In this document: positions 63,859 to 64,000 of the stretch, piece by piece
Numbering within the stretch: the stretch's first letter is position 1
Layout of the letters: the number at the start of each line of letters is the position of its first letter
NCBI RefSeq assembly: GCF_001482365.1
Contig: NZ_CP013254.1
Span: 558,001-622,000 of the forward strand
Origin: Kocuria flava
GTDB lineage: Bacteria > Actinomycetota > Actinomycetes > Actinomycetales > Micrococcaceae
Reading direction: 5' to 3'
DNA: 64,000 nt
Position numbers and translations under genes: made by a program
Notes under the pieces: model-generated
The model's database searches: none
Seen by the model: only the letters and a program-made list of their open reading frames with translations
What the model was told of the DNA's origin: nothing

Positions 63859-64000
63859 CAGCGGCACGACGTCTCGTGCCCGCTGGCGGGGGCGGCAGGG
63901 GTGCCTCGTCCGCCTCCTTCGTGCGCACGGAACACGGCTGACGGCCGTGGCGGCGACGCGCCAGTCCGTCGTGGGACACGCCGACCGTTCGGCCGCGACG

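Noticed and set aside
63750..63941. Small plus-strand frame over the parS array
   Set aside because: Translates the repeat and Arg/Ala-rich filler; no ribosome-binding site or family resemblance; not parB.

Overview
The window is very GC-rich (roughly 70% or more by eye) and carries a typical actinobacterial chromosome-origin region. The order is parA, rsmG, jag, yidC, yidD, rnpA and rpmH on one arm, then dnaA, dnaN, recF, a DUF721 gene, gyrB, gyrA, a DUF3566 gene, tRNA-Ile and tRNA-Ala on the other. Gene order, base composition, mycothiol-type arsenate reduction and a DLW-39 miniprotein fit a high-GC member of the Micrococcales, most likely Micrococcaceae such as Kocuria. The species call is an inference.

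Origin region (about 43.7-64.0 kb). dnaA and dnaN flank an oriC-like intergenic stretch (56.2-56.9 kb) with an AT-rich core and many DnaA boxes; more boxes lie upstream of dnaA. Leftward genes run dnaA, dnaN, recF, DUF721, gyrB, gyrA, DUF3566, largely with 4-bp stop/start overlaps. Rightward genes run rpmH, rnpA, yidD, yidC, jag, rsmG, parA. One parS site is embedded in the start of parA, and a 38-bp tandem array of parS copies follows parA; parB is not in the window. Past gyrA lie two tRNAs, a 40-residue gene, an unconventional Nramp-like transporter, an Ala/Lys-rich membrane protein, a cyclophilin and a rhomboid protease.

Middle (about 28-43 kb). This part holds a PAP2 phosphatase, a glutaredoxin-like protein and a divergent arsenic cluster (arsR against acr3, arsC and a Cys-tailed flavoprotein). 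Next come a ROK repressor with an adjacent sugar porter and probable shared operators, then a ThDP-dependent enzyme behind alternative hairpins. A T4 endonuclease V-like protein, a zinc dehydrogenase and a two-component system follow.

Left part (0-28 kb). This is housekeeping and accessory metabolism: an SRPBCC protein, amylosucrase plus an MFS transporter, an OpuC/ProU-type osmoprotectant ABC importer, a 2H phosphoesterase, two broken DinB genes and an ABC exporter. It continues with MarR/DoxX, a MOSC protein, a sirtuin, an aldo/keto reductase and a POT peptide transporter bracketed by two copies of a long palindromic repeat. An EthA-like monooxygenase, a nitronate monooxygenase, an amino-acid permease with a UspA protein, and an MMPL transporter interrupted by an amber codon complete it.

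The most striking signals are not genes. Three DnaA-box clusters lie outside oriC (0.7, 4.5 and 42.6 kb) and share an identical 18-bp twin-box core; the 42.6-kb one also has an oriC-like AT core. The 38-bp-periodic parS array is the second. All annotations were made by eye, without database searches.
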